Shown: positions 1-6,869 of the stretch, in pieces
How the letters are laid out: the number at the start of each line of letters is the position of its first letter
How positions within the stretch are numbered: the first letter of the stretch is position 1
Assembly: GCA_017380995.1 (NCBI GenBank)
Contig: JAFOCY010000143.1
Span: forward strand, 1 to 11,325
DNA: 11,325 nucleotides
Origin: Oscillibacter sp.
GTDB lineage: Bacteria; Bacillota; Clostridia; Oscillospirales; Oscillospiraceae
Direction of reading: 5' to 3'
The notes under the pieces: generated by a model
The model's database searches: none
Seen by the model: the letters and a program-made list of their open reading frames with translations, nothing else
What the model was told of the DNA's origin: nothing
Made by a program: the position numbers and the translations under genes

Positions 1-1
1 G

Positions 2-628
2 GACGCAAAGAAAGAAACAAATCTGCCCGACACTTTTGAAGAATTCGGAGAAATGCCTTTTGACCGAGGAGAAAAGGTCAAGCAGGCCGAAGAGATCTAT
101 GGCATGATTAAAGATGGACACAGTAACGCCGAGATTCTAGAGAAGTTTCCTTCCGCTATGACGAAGCTGGGCCACCTTGAACAGACCCGCCAGACGATTC
201 TGGAAGACCTCTACAAAAAGGAATTTCGTGAGTTAGATGTGACCTATCTTTATGGTGAAGCAGGAACAGGCAAGACCCGAAGCGTCATGGAGAAGTACGG
301 TTATGAAAACGTCTACCGTATCACGAATTACCAGCATCCCTTTGATGGTTACAAAGGTCAGAATGTCATTGTATTTGAGGAATTTCGGGGCAATCTTCCA
401 ATTTCTGAAATGCTCAATTATCTGGACGGCTACCCTTGTATGCTGCCCTGCCGTTATGCGGATAAAGCGGCTTGCTATACGAAGGTGTATCTCATCTCCA
501 ATGTACCGTTGGATCAGCAATATCCCATGATTCAAACGGAGCAGCCCAAGACCTGGAATGCATTGAAACGGCGCATCCACAACATCTATGAGCTGTTCCC
601 TGATGACACCGCCACCCCCTTTGACTGA
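2..628 (+). CDS. Replication initiator (Rep), C-terminal SF3 helicase part, cut by the window edge
   Basis: The frame is open to the left edge, so the Met codon at 53 is probably internal; 208 residues are visible. Taking that Met as residue 1, there is a Walker A motif GEAGTGKT (68-75), a Walker B-like VIVFEEF (105-111), a motif C ending in ISN (148-150) and a basic LKRRI (171-175) where an arginine finger would sit. This order, with Asn closing motif C, is that of superfamily 3 helicases in Rep proteins of CRESS-DNA viruses and related bacterial plasmids. In that family an N-terminal HUH nuclease nicks the origin and the helicase unwinds DNA in rolling-circle replication; the HUH part would lie off the left edge and is not seen. 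The stop lies 16 bases before the excisionase-like gene, so the two probably share a transcript. Being a Rep helicase is well supported; the exact subfamily is inferred. Confidence 0.82.
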   Translation, partial: DAKKETNLPDTFEEFGEMPFDRGEKVKQAEEIYGMIKDGHSNAEILEKFPSAMTKLGHLEQTRQTILEDLYKKEFRELDVTYLYGEAGTGKTRSVMEKYGYENVYRITNYQHPFDGYKGQNVIVFEEFRGNLPISEMLNYLDGYPCMLPCRYADKAACYTKVYLISNVPLDQQYPMIQTEQPKTWNALKRRIHNIYELFPDDTATPFD

Positions 629-644
629 AAAGCGAGGTGGGCAG

Positions 645-836
645 ATGCTGAACAAATACCCTGATGTTCTCACCGTGGAACAATTGGCCCAAGTGCTGGG
701 CGTCGGAAAGAACTCTGCCTACAAACTGGTGAATAATCGAGTAATAGGGCACGTTAAAGTTGGAAAAAAGACGCTGATTCCCAAAGCCTGCGTCATTGAT
801 TATTTAGAATCCGCCCGATATAATGTAAAGATGTGA
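645..836 (+). CDS. xis: Excisionase-family helix-turn-helix protein
   Basis: A 63-residue protein. I chose the ATG at 645 over an in-frame ATG at 588 because it follows GAGGTGG and lies after the Rep stop, whereas 588 lies inside rep. The N-terminal half, LTVEQLAQVLGVGKNSAYKL (residues 9-28), is the MerR-like helix-turn-helix of the excisionase/HTH_17 family. It is followed by the usual wing with VGKKTLIP (39-46) and a C-terminal helix ending in a basic tail. Such proteins bind next to attachment sites and steer the integrase towards excision, and some also act as transcription factors. Its place between rep and the integrase supports a recombination directionality factor. A purely regulatory role for rep or int cannot be excluded. 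Confidence 0.8.
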   Translation: MLNKYPDVLTVEQLAQVLGVGKNSAYKLVNNRVIGHVKVGKKTLIPKACVIDYLESARYNVKM

Positions 837-880
837 GGTTTGTAATGGCAGGCAATCTCTAACTGTCGAAAGGAGTAATT

Positions 881-2029
881 ATGACAGGAAGCCTGCAAGT
901 AAAACGTGGTAAATTCCATATCGTCTTGAATACTTATGACAAGGATGGCAAGCGAAAGCTCAAATGGATTTCCACTGGCTTGGAAGTTCGCGGAAACAAG
1001 AAGCTGGCGGAGCAGATGCTTCGTGATACGCTGCGGGAATACGAAGCAAAAGAACGATTGGTCGGAAGGGATATGTTATTCAGTGACGCTGTTCGCTGCT
1101 GGCTGAAAGAATCTGCTGTGCGTGTGGATGCGGTTACGCTGCAAGGATATACCACCCTTGCAGAAGGTCATATCCTGCCGTACTTTGATGCTTTGGGCGT
1201 CAAGCTGATGAACGTTGACCGCCGCACGCTCCAGACATATCTGGATGAAAAGGCCACTAACGGACGGAAGGATGGAAAGGGAGGACTTTCCCCTCGCTCT
1301 CTCCGGCTCCATAAAAACGTCCTGTATCAGACACTGAAAACGGCCCAGCGGGATAACATGATTCTTAACAATCCCTGTGAACTGGTGGTGCTGCCGAAGA
1401 ATGACCGTCATGAAGCGAAGTTTTATAGTTCCGAGCAGGTCAACACGCTGTTGGATGCCTGCCGGGATGATGGTCTTTACCCGCTCATTCGTCTGACCGC
1501 CGTTTACGGCCTGCGCCGCAGCGAGGTACTTGGCTTGAAGTGGGACAGCGTGGATTTTGACAATGACACTCTGACCATCAAGCACACAGTCTCCAAGGTA
1601 ACGGAGGTCGTGGAGAAGGACAAGACCAAGAACAGCAGCAGTCACCGGGGCTATCCTTTGCTGCCTGGTATTCGTGAAATGCTGCTGCAACTGCGTCGCA
1701 GGGAAAAAGAAAATCGCCGCCTGTTCGGCAGCGAGTATCATCAAAATGACTATATCCTGAAATGGGATGATGGACGGCCTTTTTCTCCTGACTACGTCAG
1801 CCACCACTTCAGCACCCTTTTGAAAAAGTACGATTTGCCCCATATCCGTTTCCATGAACTTCGCCATAGCTGCGCCAGTATCCTTATCAACCAGGGAGCA
1901 ACCTTGAAGGACGTACAGGACTGGCTGGGACACCGCAATATCAGAGTGACCGCCGATACATATTCCCATGTGGACGTGAACCGCAAGCAGGGAATCGCAA
2001 GTATGATGGCAAATCAAGTCCATGGATAA
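881..2029 (+). CDS. int: Tyrosine-type site-specific integrase
   Basis: A full-length 382-residue phage-type integrase with AAAGGAG about seven bases before the ATG. The order is an N-terminal arm-binding region (about 1-60), a SAM-like core-binding domain (about 65-165) and a catalytic domain (about 175-375). The catalytic set is complete: R212 in GLRRSEVLGL, K248 in the beta-hairpin KTK, H325 and R328 in HELRH, H351 in DWLGH and nucleophile Y361 in TYSHV. It would cut and rejoin the element at its chromosomal attachment site. The gene points at the 3' end of the tRNA-Ala gene that starts 91 bases past its stop, the standard arrangement for tRNA-targeting integrases. With the Rep and excisionase it forms an integration/replication module. 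No frameshift or missing residue is seen, so the enzyme is probably active. Confidence 0.95.
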   Translation: MTGSLQVKRGKFHIVLNTYDKDGKRKLKWISTGLEVRGNKKLAEQMLRDTLREYEAKERLVGRDMLFSDAVRCWLKESAVRVDAVTLQGYTTLAEGHILPYFDALGVKLMNVDRRTLQTYLDEKATNGRKDGKGGLSPRSLRLHKNVLYQTLKTAQRDNMILNNPCELVVLPKNDRHEAKFYSSEQVNTLLDACRDDGLYPLIRLTAVYGLRRSEVLGLKWDSVDFDNDTLTIKHTVSKVTEVVEKDKTKNSSSHRGYPLLPGIREMLLQLRRREKENRRLFGSEYHQNDYILKWDDGRPFSPDYVSHHFSTLLKKYDLPHIRFHELRHSCASILINQGATLKDVQDWLGHRNIRVTADTYSHVDVNRKQGIASMMANQVHG

Positions 2030-2030
2030 G

Positions 2031-2051
2031 TGTTAGACAAATTGTTAGACA
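2031..2051 (+). repeat. Tandem 9-bp direct repeat, candidate integrase arm sites
   Basis: TGTTAGACA occurs at 2031-2039 and again at 2043-2051, a spacing of 12 bp (roughly one helical turn). It sits directly after the integrase stop and before the tRNA attachment region. Short direct repeats here are typical of arm-type binding sites for the N-terminal domain of a tyrosine integrase. The repeat is seen directly; its function is inferred. Confidence 0.6.
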
Positions 2052-2082
2052 TGGCCGCTTTTTCAATCGTCAGAGAAAAAGA

Positions 2083-2117
2083 AAAAACCTCGTAACCATT
2101 GCGGTTACAAGGTTTTT
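2083..2117. terminator. Bidirectional terminator between integrase and tRNA-Ala
   Basis: A 15-bp stem (2083-2097 with 2103-2117) has one C-A mismatch and a 5-base loop. It is bounded by an A-run on the left and a T-run on the right, so it can end both the integrase transcript (+) and the tRNA transcript (-). It lies four bases from the tRNA 3' end, so part of it may belong to the original chromosomal tRNA terminator. Confidence 0.85.
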
Positions 2118-2120
2118 CTA

Positions 2121-2196
<76 letters not shown>

Positions 2197-2223
2197 AGGT
2201 CATTCCCGGTCGGAACATTTGAT

Positions 2224-2252
2224 AGTATAGCAGGGTATCTGCCCATTGTCAA
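2224..2252 (-). promoter_or_regulatory. Promoter of tRNA-Ala
   Basis: On the minus strand, a perfect TTGACA (2252-2247), a 17-bp spacer and TATACT (2229-2224). Long A-runs lie just upstream, like an UP element. Transcription would start about 20 bases before the mature tRNA 5' end. Confidence 0.88.
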
Positions 2253-2279
2253 CACCTTTTTTTGTTTTTCTAATTTTTT

Positions 2280-2816
2280 TTACTTATCGGCCTGACTGTC
2301 CTTCATCAGTACCTGCATCATAGCGTGATAGGTCTGCTCGGGAGCCGCCAGAAAACGGTTTTGCAGCATCTTTGCCATGTCTTCCCGGACTGCCATGAGC
2401 TGCAAACTCATGATATTCCCCGCGTCATCATCCAGAGACATCTGCACTGTGTATGTTCCATTGGGCCGCTTTTCCACATTAGAGCGCACCTGACTCTTCC
2501 GGCGGAGCTTCCGGTTGCATACATCCAATCCCTTGTCGCACTCCAGGCGGACGGAATACGCCAAACTGCTCTCGCAGATCTCGCTGTTGCGCAGTCCCTT
2601 ATCGGTGATGGCGTAGAGACCCTCCTTTTTTGTCAGGTGTCCAGTTTCAACCAGGTCATCCATGCAGGCCGAAAAGGCAAAATAGTTTACACCATCATCG
2701 CACATGGCAAGGTCCAAAATCACATCAAAAGTCACCGGTTCAATGAGGCGGGCCGTAATATAGAGGATCAAAAATTTCAATTCCAGTTCATCGTGGATAA
2801 AACCGTGGCTTTCCAT
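2280..2816 (-). CDS. DUF4364 family protein
   Basis: A 178-residue protein without signal peptide or membrane segment, preceded by GGAGGTG five bases before the ATG. The N-terminal part has the look of DUF4364: a start helix with ELELKFLILYITARL (11-25), a stretch with VNYFAFSACMDDLVETGHL (43-61), and YAITDKGLRNSEI (68-80), a typical winged-helix wing/helix boundary. The C-terminal part is a predicted beta-rich region (about 100-178). DUF4364 proteins are widespread in Clostridia and resemble winged-helix DNA-binding proteins, but I know of no established function. The gene diverges from the DUF3048 lipoprotein gene and runs towards tRNA-Ala. No hairpin terminator is visible after its stop, so read-through into the tRNA region is possible. 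Confidence 0.8.
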   Translation of the reverse strand: MESHGFIHDELELKFLILYITARLIEPVTFDVILDLAMCDDGVNYFAFSACMDDLVETGHLTKKEGLYAITDKGLRNSEICESSLAYSVRLECDKGLDVCNRKLRRKSQVRSNVEKRPNGTYTVQMSLDDDAGNIMSLQLMAVREDMAKMLQNRFLAAPEQTYHAMMQVLMKDSQADK

Positions 2817-2851
2817 AAAAGCACCTCCGGGGCATCTATTTTTCCACTATT

Positions 2852-2880
2852 ATTATACTCTATTTTCCCCGGAACGTACA
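2852..2880 (-). promoter_or_regulatory. Possible promoter of the DUF4364 gene
   Basis: A perfect TATAAT on the minus strand (2857-2852) lies 36 bases from the start codon. The region 17 bp upstream (2880-2875, TGTACG) matches the -35 consensus at only three positions, so the call rests on the -10 box and position. Confidence 0.45.
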
Positions 2881-2912
2881 GGGGAAAAACGCGAAAAATG
2901 GCGGATTTTGCC

Positions 2913-2941
2913 TTGACGCACCTTCTCCCTCCCTGTATGAT
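2913..2941 (+). promoter_or_regulatory. Promoter of the DUF3048 lipoprotein gene
   Basis: TTGACG (2913-2918), a 17-bp spacer and TATGAT (2936-2941), close to the housekeeping sigma consensus. It ends 32 bases before the chosen ATG. Confidence 0.8.
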
Positions 2942-2973
2942 GAAGACAGAAACAAATGAAAGGCGGCGACCCT

Positions 2974-4101
2974 ATGAAAAAACGGATCCTCGCGGTGCTT
3001 CTGGCCCTGTGCTGTCTCCCCTGCCTCACCGGCTGCGGAGAAAAGGAGGCGCCTGCCGTATCCACTCCTCCCCCGGCAGCATCCTCTGTGGTCCAGCCGG
3101 AACCGGAGCCCATCGTTAAGCCGGAACCCGAACCGGAGCCGGAACCGGAACCCGAACCGGTGTATGTGCCCAGCGGCACCAACCCGCTGACGGGTCTTCC
3201 CATGGAAGAGGAGTATGAGGATCTTCGCCCCATTTCCATTATGCTCAATAACAGCAAGGATGCTCAGCCCCAGCTTGGTGTCAGCCAGGCGGACATCATC
3301 TATGAGATCCCTGCCGAAGGCGGTATCCCCCGTATGCTGGGCGTTTTCCAGACAGTGGAGGGTGTGGAGACCATCGGCAGCGTCCGCTCCTCCCGCCCCT
3401 ATTACATTGAAGCGGCCCTGGGCCACGACGCTATCTATGTCCACGCCGGCGGCAGCTTTGACGCCTACGAGGACCTTGCCAACTGGGGCGTTGCCAACAT
3501 GGACGGTGTCCACGGCGGCAAAGACGCCCAGGCCTTTTGGCGGGATAGTAACCGCAAAGCAAACCTGGGTTACGAACATAGCCTGGTGACCTCCGGTGAA
3601 AAGATCCTGGAATATCTCACCAACGGACCCTACCGCACCACCCACAAGGAGGGCTATGCCTATCCCCAGACCTTCGTGGAGGACGGCACTCCCGCCAGCG
3701 GTACGGACGCCAGCCAGGTTACGGTGAAATTCTCCAACTACAAAACCGGCACCTTTGACTATGACGCTGAGACTGGACTCTATCTGGTGAGCCAGTACGG
3801 CAAAGCCCATACCGACGGCAATACCGGCGAGCAGCTGGGCGTCACCAACCTCCTGGTGCTGGAAACCGCCATCTCCATCATCTCCGGAGACACCGAGGGC
3901 CGCCTGAACGTTCGCATGACGGGCAGCGGTAAGGGCACCTTCTTCTGCGGCGGCAAGGCTGTGGAGATCCAGTGGAGCAAGGCGGACCGTTCTTCTCCCT
4001 TTACCTACTCCCTTGCCGACGGCACGCCCCTGCCCCTGGGCCAGGGCAAGAGCTATGTGTGCATCATCTCCCCCAAGTCCAGTACCCTTACCTACAATTA
4101 A
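2974..4101 (+). CDS. DUF3048 (YerB-like) lipoprotein
   Basis: A 375-residue predicted lipoprotein. I chose ATG 2974 over the in-frame ATG 2956 because AAAGGCGG lies between them as a ribosome binding site and MKKR then opens a standard signal peptide. Residues 1-20 form that peptide, and the lipobox LTGC (18-21) predicts lipid attachment at C21 and anchoring on the outer face of the membrane. A flexible linker with a Pro-Glu repeat (P42-P46 and P50-P62) follows. The first DUF3048 domain starts at about residue 69 with NPLTGLP and includes RPISIMLNNS and the ADIIYEIPAEGGIPR stretch. The second DUF3048 domain covers roughly 225-375. The family is typified by Bacillus subtilis YerB; its role is not established, and I infer only a cell-surface function. 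The gene is monocistronic, with its own promoter and terminator. Confidence 0.92.
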   Translation: MKKRILAVLLALCCLPCLTGCGEKEAPAVSTPPPAASSVVQPEPEPIVKPEPEPEPEPEPEPVYVPSGTNPLTGLPMEEEYEDLRPISIMLNNSKDAQPQLGVSQADIIYEIPAEGGIPRMLGVFQTVEGVETIGSVRSSRPYYIEAALGHDAIYVHAGGSFDAYEDLANWGVANMDGVHGGKDAQAFWRDSNRKANLGYEHSLVTSGEKILEYLTNGPYRTTHKEGYAYPQTFVEDGTPASGTDASQVTVKFSNYKTGTFDYDAETGLYLVSQYGKAHTDGNTGEQLGVTNLLVLETAISIISGDTEGRLNVRMTGSGKGTFFCGGKAVEIQWSKADRSSPFTYSLADGTPLPLGQGKSYVCIISPKSSTLTYN

Positions 4102-4118
4102 AAATGGCAGCAGCCAAG

Positions 4119-4148
4119 ACGCACCCGGAATCGGGTGCGTTCTTTTTT
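4119..4148 (+). terminator. Terminator of the DUF3048 lipoprotein gene
   Basis: A perfect 9-bp GC-rich stem (4119-4127 with 4132-4140), a 4-base loop and then TTCTTTTTT. Confidence 0.93.
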
Positions 4149-4167
4149 CACCTCCTGCCGCCGGGCG

Positions 4168-4175
4168 CATACACT
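4168..4175 (+). promoter_or_regulatory. Possible sporulation-sigma (SigE/SigK-like) -10 box
   Basis: CATACACT fits the CATACA-x-T form of -10 boxes used by mother-cell sporulation sigma factors and would place the start about 42 bases before the next ATG. The -35 side is weak (CACC at 4149-4152, near SigK's preference but 15 bases away). No usable housekeeping promoter fits: TTGAAA/TTAAAT at 4179-4208 runs into the ribosome binding site. Speculative. Confidence 0.3.
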
Positions 4176-4223
4176 GGATTGAAAGAGTCCTTCTTTCGCT
4201 ACTTAAATTAGGAGGTATCATCA

Positions 4224-5069
4224 ATGCCTGATAAAGTCCTGCCCGGTCCCGTGGAGGGCCCCGACGGCATCCGCGAGGCGGTGTGTATCCATACAAAAAA
4301 GATCTACGACTCCTGCCGAGATAAGGATTGCATCGAAGACCTGCGCTTTTACCCCAAGAAGCAATACGTGGACGTCATCAACCGGGCCCTATCGGTGAAA
4401 AGCGGTACTGCCCAACTCCTCTATGTCTACGTGGACGTGGAGCCCGTCAGCTTTAATCGGGGCTTCTACAGCGTGGATATGCGGTTTTTCTACTCCGTTA
4501 CCCTCCAGGCCTACCTCAGCAGCCCCGCGCCTGTGACCATCGAGGGCCTGTGTGTCTTTGATAAGAGGGCCATCCTCTTTGGCAGCGAGGGCAGCGCCAA
4601 GATCTTCTCCTCCGAGGCCCGCACCGGGGAACCGGATCTCCAGCTCATGCGCAAGAGCAATCTGCCTGTTGCCGTGGTGGAGGCAGTGGAACCTCTGGTG
4701 CTGGACGCCCGGCTGGTGGACCAGTGCCGCGGCCGTGACCGGGACTGCGAGCTGTGCGAGGTCCCCAGCTTCGTCAGCAGCTGCTTTGGCGGCGAGCTTT
4801 CCAGCGGCGGTGAAGACCGGCGAATTTACGTCACCCTCGGTCAGTTCTCCATTGTCCGTCTGGAACGGGATTCCCAGCTGCTGATCCCCGTGTACGACTA
4901 CTGTATGCCGGAAAAGGAGTGCTCCTGCGGCGTTACCGGCTGCGAAGATCCCTGCGGCGTCTTCCGCAGCATCCACTTCCCCGTAGGGGAGTTTTTCCCT
5001 CCCAACACCGTAACCGCCACTACACCGGACAGCTACGAAAGCGCCCGCTGCTGCTTTTGCGGCAAATAA
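4224..5069 (+). CDS. Cysteine-rich conserved-type protein of unknown function
   Basis: A 281-residue protein with AGGAGG eight bases before the ATG. I do not recognise a characterised family. It has no signal peptide and no membrane segment. It is unusually rich in cysteine, with 16 residues: C21, C31 and C36 in an N-terminal block VCIHTKKIYDSCRDKDC, a middle group C168/C175/C178/C187, a cluster C227/C233/C235/C240/C244, and a C-terminal CCFC (276-279). The rest is mostly beta-like, including LLYVYVDVEPVSF (65-77). The cysteines suggest metal binding or disulphide cross-linking. Together with a SigE/SigK-like -10 box upstream, a spore-coat or other sporulation role is possible but unproven. 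The gene is flanked by terminators on both sides and so probably forms its own unit. Confidence 0.85.
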   Translation: MPDKVLPGPVEGPDGIREAVCIHTKKIYDSCRDKDCIEDLRFYPKKQYVDVINRALSVKSGTAQLLYVYVDVEPVSFNRGFYSVDMRFFYSVTLQAYLSSPAPVTIEGLCVFDKRAILFGSEGSAKIFSSEARTGEPDLQLMRKSNLPVAVVEAVEPLVLDARLVDQCRGRDRDCELCEVPSFVSSCFGGELSSGGEDRRIYVTLGQFSIVRLERDSQLLIPVYDYCMPEKECSCGVTGCEDPCGVFRSIHFPVGEFFPPNTVTATTPDSYESARCCFCGK

Positions 5070-5077
5070 ATAAAATA

Positions 5078-5102
5078 CAGGGGCGGCCAATGGCCGCCCC
5101 TG
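5078..5102. terminator. Convergent-gene terminator
   Basis: A perfect 11-bp stem (5078-5088 with 5092-5102) with a 3-base AAT loop, placed between two converging genes. On the minus strand it is followed by TATTTTATTTATT, so it is best as the terminator of the leftward operon. On the plus strand the T-run is poor, though the stem itself is strong. Confidence 0.85.
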
Positions 5103-5106
5103 CGCT

Positions 5107-6066
5107 TTACGGCAGAATCCTTATTTCCATATCTTCCAGCAGTTTTTCCCGGAGGACAATGCGCCACTCCAGATCCTCAGGCAGTTCAAAATAGAGGGAA
5201 GAGATGGCCGTACGGGGCTCGTGCTCCTTCCCCATCCGCACAATCGGCCCTACAGCGGAGGACAACACTGCCACCGGTCCGTCATCCGTTTGCTTCCTGA
5301 CCTTATCTCCCTGGCTGCGATCCAGGACCCGAAGGGCCTCCCGCGGCAGATCAGGGGTAACGGTATAGCGCATCGCCAGATAGGTGCGGGGATATTCGCA
5401 GCCTTCCCGGGCTGTCTCCGGTAGTTCCTGTTTTTCTGTTTCAATCACTGTCAAGGCGTGTACCTTACCGGACAGCGGATGGTGAAAGGATTCTTCCCGG
5501 CCTTCCTTTGCTCCCTCAAATCGTCCGGCAGTGAAGGAAACAGGCCGTGCCTCCAGACACAAAGACAGCTCCCGCAGTTCCTGCGGTCCCTCCTGGCCCT
5601 CCCAGGGGAAATAGATCCGCGTGAAGCTCCAGGGGCTCTCCTTGTTCAAACCGTAATGTTCCAGTAGTCTCCGGGCTGCCGCGCTGTTCTTCCAGCCATC
5701 CCAGGCGCAGGAGTCGGGAAACCAACCGTTGCCCTGCGCGCGGCTTTCCCGCAGCAACGTCCCGTTGCATCGAAGCGCTGCCCGGACATCTGCCCTAAGG
5801 GGATTTTCTCGCTGGCTCAGTTCCCGCAGTTCTTCACTCATGCGGTCCGGATGGAGCTCATAGGGAAGCCACTTTTCAATAAAGGCCTTCACTTCCCCAA
5901 TATCCCCACGCACGCAAAGATCCATCACCAGGCCCTTTTCACAAAGGTATACCGCAGGAAGATACCAGGTTTGCTTTCCCCAGGAAAAGGTCTTGTTTAT
6001 CGGCACTTCCCTGCCGGGCTGCTCCTCGTGATGGCTGCCGGGCTCATAATAAACATTCCATTCCAT
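5107..6066 (-). CDS. Uncharacterised 319-residue cytoplasmic protein
   Basis: I do not recognise this protein. I chose the ATG at 6066 (MEWNVYYEPG...), 17 bases after the stop of the HAD gene. A TTG 12 codons further upstream has a GAGGAG in front but would overlap the HAD gene. There is no signal peptide or membrane segment. The protein is rich in Glu, Arg and Trp, with several aromatic patches such as KTFSWGKQTWYLPAVYL (residues 25-41) and SPWSFTRIYFPWEG (145-158). The last third reads like a beta-rich domain (about 195-319). The tight spacing behind the HAD phosphatase gene and the shared promoter suggest one transcript, but nothing links the two activities. Antisense and other-frame ORFs here are shorter and look unlike proteins. 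Confidence 0.75.
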   Translation of the reverse strand: MEWNVYYEPGSHHEEQPGREVPINKTFSWGKQTWYLPAVYLCEKGLVMDLCVRGDIGEVKAFIEKWLPYELHPDRMSEELRELSQRENPLRADVRAALRCNGTLLRESRAQGNGWFPDSCAWDGWKNSAAARRLLEHYGLNKESPWSFTRIYFPWEGQEGPQELRELSLCLEARPVSFTAGRFEGAKEGREESFHHPLSGKVHALTVIETEKQELPETAREGCEYPRTYLAMRYTVTPDLPREALRVLDRSQGDKVRKQTDDGPVAVLSSAVGPIVRMGKEHEPRTAISSLYFELPEDLEWRIVLREKLLEDMEIRILP

Positions 6067-6083
6067 AGCCCTGTCCCTGTCTT

Positions 6084-6791
6084 TTAAAGCGTCTCCAGCC
6101 AAGCCTTCAACTCCTCAAAGCCGCCATGGGGCCACTGTGCGATATCCTGCCCGCTGCGGTTCAGGAGACAAGGCGTCAGCAAAAAGGTTTTAAAGCCAAG
6201 CTTCCCTGCCACCATATCCTCATCCACATCGTTGCCGATCATTGCGCATTCTTCGGCCTTGCAGCCCAGCTTATCCAGGATCTCCTGGTAGTAAGCCAGG
6301 TTGGGCTTACAGAAAGAAGAATTCTCATAGGTGGTGTAGTAATCAAAATCCTCCGGTTCCAACCCCGCCCAGCGGATCCGGTTTTCCGTAGCCATGTGGG
6401 GAAACAGGGGATTGGTGGCCAGAACTACCCGGCATCCCCGGGTCTTGAGGTCTTTTACCACCCCGGCAGTCTCGGGCGCGAACCCGCAGGCCTCCCTGGC
6501 CTTGTGGAACCCTGTATCATAAAAGACGGCAAAGGTGGACTCGTCTGCCCGGACATCCCTTCCCACTCCTGCGGAGAATACCTCCCAGAAGACCTCCTCA
6601 TTGGTACGGCTGCCATCGTTTTTCACCATGGCTCCGGTACCTTGCCAAAGGGATTGGACCAAAGCCGCGGGATCGTAACCATAAGGGGCCATGTGGGCTG
6701 CAAGGCCCTTGGTGTAGATCTTGACGAAAGCCTCCTGATCCATGGGCAGGAGGGTCCCATCTAAATCAAAGAAAATAGTTTTAATCGGCAT
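6084..6791 (-). CDS. HAD-superfamily hydrolase (phosphatase-like)
   Basis: A 235-residue HAD hydrolase. I chose the ATG at 6791 because AAAGGAA lies six bases before it and the catalytic core then begins at once; the frame stays open upstream to 6893 but reads through promoter sequence. All four HAD motifs are visible: DLDGT with nucleophile D9 and acid D11, LATN with T126, K162 in FCKPN, and the acidic IGNDVDED with D188 and D192 for Mg2+. Residues between motifs I and II (about 16-90) form an alpha-helical C1 cap as in the phosphoglycolate phosphatase/YjjG type. It should remove phosphate from a small metabolite in the cytoplasm; the substrate cannot be read from sequence. It is first in an operon with the unknown gene ending at 5107. 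Confidence 0.9.
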   Translation of the reverse strand: MPIKTIFFDLDGTLLPMDQEAFVKIYTKGLAAHMAPYGYDPAALVQSLWQGTGAMVKNDGSRTNEEVFWEVFSAGVGRDVRADESTFAVFYDTGFHKAREACGFAPETAGVVKDLKTRGCRVVLATNPLFPHMATENRIRWAGLEPEDFDYYTTYENSSFCKPNLAYYQEILDKLGCKAEECAMIGNDVDEDMVAGKLGFKTFLLTPCLLNRSGQDIAQWPHGGFEELKAWLETL

Positions 6792-6817
6792 AACAGGTTC
6801 CTTTCCGCTGAATAAAA

Positions 6818-6826
6818 TGATATAAT
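6818..6826 (+). promoter_or_regulatory. Extended -10 promoter of the ICMT-family gene
   Basis: TGATATAAT is an extended -10 box (TG-n-TATAAT). The -35 region is poor (TTCCTT), as extended -10 promoters allow. Transcription would start about 37 bases before the ATG at 6870. Confidence 0.6.
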
Positions 6827-6834
6827 TTTTTATT

Positions 6835-6863
6835 ATCCTACTGCTTTTTTCGCAAGAGGTCAA
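6835..6863 (-). promoter_or_regulatory. Promoter of the HAD operon
   Basis: On the minus strand, TTGACC (6863-6858), a 17-bp spacer and TAGGAT (6840-6835). The start would fall some 37 bases before the HAD ATG. The -35 overlaps the ribosome binding site of the divergent gene. Confidence 0.6.
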
Positions 6864-6869
6864 GAAGGG

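Noticed and set aside
588..644. Earlier ATG (588) for the excisionase-like protein
   Set aside because: It lies inside rep, and the extra residues do not look like the family; ATG 645 has its own ribosome binding site.
1076..2023. 315-residue open frame opposite the integrase
   Set aside because: Antisense to a complete integrase with all catalytic residues; no ribosome binding site or recognisable motif.
3097..3159. Short tandem DNA repeats considered as a CRISPR-like or iteron array
   Set aside because: They are codon repeats for Pro-Glu in a signal-anchored protein, with no spacers.
4179..4208. TTGAAA-18-TTAAAT as promoter of the cysteine-rich gene
   Set aside because: The -10 would touch the AGGAGG at 4210-4215, so the transcript would start at or after the ribosome binding site.
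2860..4296. 478-residue open frame on the minus strand opposite the lipoprotein gene
   Set aside because: Shadow of a GC-rich gene: the opposite strand has a lipobox, signal peptide, promoter and terminator, while this frame reads as low-complexity Gly/Ala/Val sequence without a known domain.
4389..5090. 233-residue open frame opposite the cysteine-rich gene
   Set aside because: Ala/Gly/Val-rich shadow; the plus-strand gene has an AGGAGG site and flanking terminators.
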